A model generated the notes under the pieces. That model was not told the DNA's origin, made no database searches, and was given only the letters and a program-made list of their open reading frames with translations. Shown here in pieces: positions 63,862 through 64,000 of a stretch of 64,000 bases of DNA (positions are counted from its first letter, which is position 1; each line of letters begins with the position of its first letter). The stretch is taken from contig NZ_JAESDK010000003.1 of the NCBI RefSeq assembly GCF_019249245.1, forward strand, positions 1 to 64,000. Direction: 5' to 3'. The DNA comes from Alteromonas lipotrueiana (lineage in GTDB: Bacteria > Pseudomonadota > Gammaproteobacteria > Enterobacterales > Alteromonadaceae). The position numbers and the translations under genes are program-made.

Positions 63862-64000
63862 TTATACCTCTTCTGCAACGCTTTGCAGTTGGGCCAACAA
63901 TAATTGTAGCTTATCGGCCGCGTTTTCAAACTCAAAGTCGTCAATATCGGTGATGATATCTTGTAGTTCATGATTGTAATGGCCCGCTGGCATCGCCTGT
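63862..64000 (-). CDS. 3' end of an HPt-like or sensor kinase gene (partial)
   Basis: Only the last 45 or so codons are in the window ('QDIITDIDDFEFENAADKLQ', ending 'QLQSVAEEV'). The acidic helical ending of this type is typical of the HPt domain at the end of hybrid sensor kinases ('...L...i..yDFE.A...L..L...'). The TAA is 3 bp before the HD-GYP start. The identity of the rest must be read from the neighbouring sequence. Confidence 0.6.
   Translation of the reverse strand, partial: QAMPAGHYNHELQDIITDIDDFEFENAADKLQLLLAQLQSVAEEV

Overview
The window looks like a chromosomal segment of a marine gammaproteobacterium, most likely Alteromonadales (Alteromonas-like). This rests on the rimP-nusA-infB-rbfA-truB-rpsO translation cluster, the many c-di-GMP and two-component genes, AhpC/AhpF, an RND pump, a large secreted alkaline phosphatase pair and a GH31 enzyme, with moderate GC. 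The genus cannot be fixed without a database search.

Region 1 (1-5.3 kb) is a decayed chromosomal integron. Eight small unrelated genes, all on the minus strand (membrane protein, GNAT, GFA, DUF6194, TonB-C lipoprotein, two orphan lipoproteins, DsbA-like), are separated by imperfect inverted repeats of about 80-120 bp that resemble attC sites. At the promoter-proximal end lie a GTTAGGC core and, divergently, a 19-codon remnant of an integron integrase. At the distal end the array runs into tandem copies of the 3' end of tmRNA (ssrA), whose T-loop carries a 71-bp insertion. A further degenerate ssrA 3' end lies near 14.2 kb, suggesting island insertion at ssrA.

Region 2 (5.3-14 kb) has a DUF3010 gene, two short elements derived from a REP-associated transposase (RAYT), and a Pho-box-controlled operon of two tandemly duplicated alkaline phosphatases plus an unknown secreted protein. 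A secreted EEP-family nuclease/phosphatase and a cardiolipin-synthase-like protein follow.

Region 3 (14-36 kb) holds housekeeping and accessory genes: MscS, a fatty acid hydroxylase, a pair of paralogous exported proteins, GH31 and an esterase, ExoD, EVE, YgiQ, DUF1294, a LysR/aldo-keto reductase pair, an AsmA-like protein, and a tetR-MFP-RND efflux operon with a visible operator.

Region 4 (36-48 kb) holds AhpF/AhpC, DUF2252, a divergent pair (REC-GGDEF regulator and hybrid histidine kinase), a 2OG-Fe(II) oxygenase, a GNAT-nitrilase fusion and a membrane coiled-coil protein.

Region 5 (48-56 kb) is accessory: a collapsed czc metal-efflux locus (CzcI-like protein, czcA relic, intact CzcD-type CDF), the full-length RAYT flanked by clustered REP units, a TetR/MDR-dehydrogenase pair with twin operators, small lipoproteins and one decayed gene.

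Region 6 (56-64 kb) is the rimP-nusA-infB-rbfA-truB-rpsO cluster. It has a strong promoter and a leader with two intrinsic terminators, and is preceded by an HD-GYP response regulator and the 3' end of an HPt-containing protein.

A recurring theme is one REP family (core AGGACAGTCACTTA). It has one intact transposase, two non-autonomous derivatives, and solitary copies sitting at the breakpoints of broken genes.
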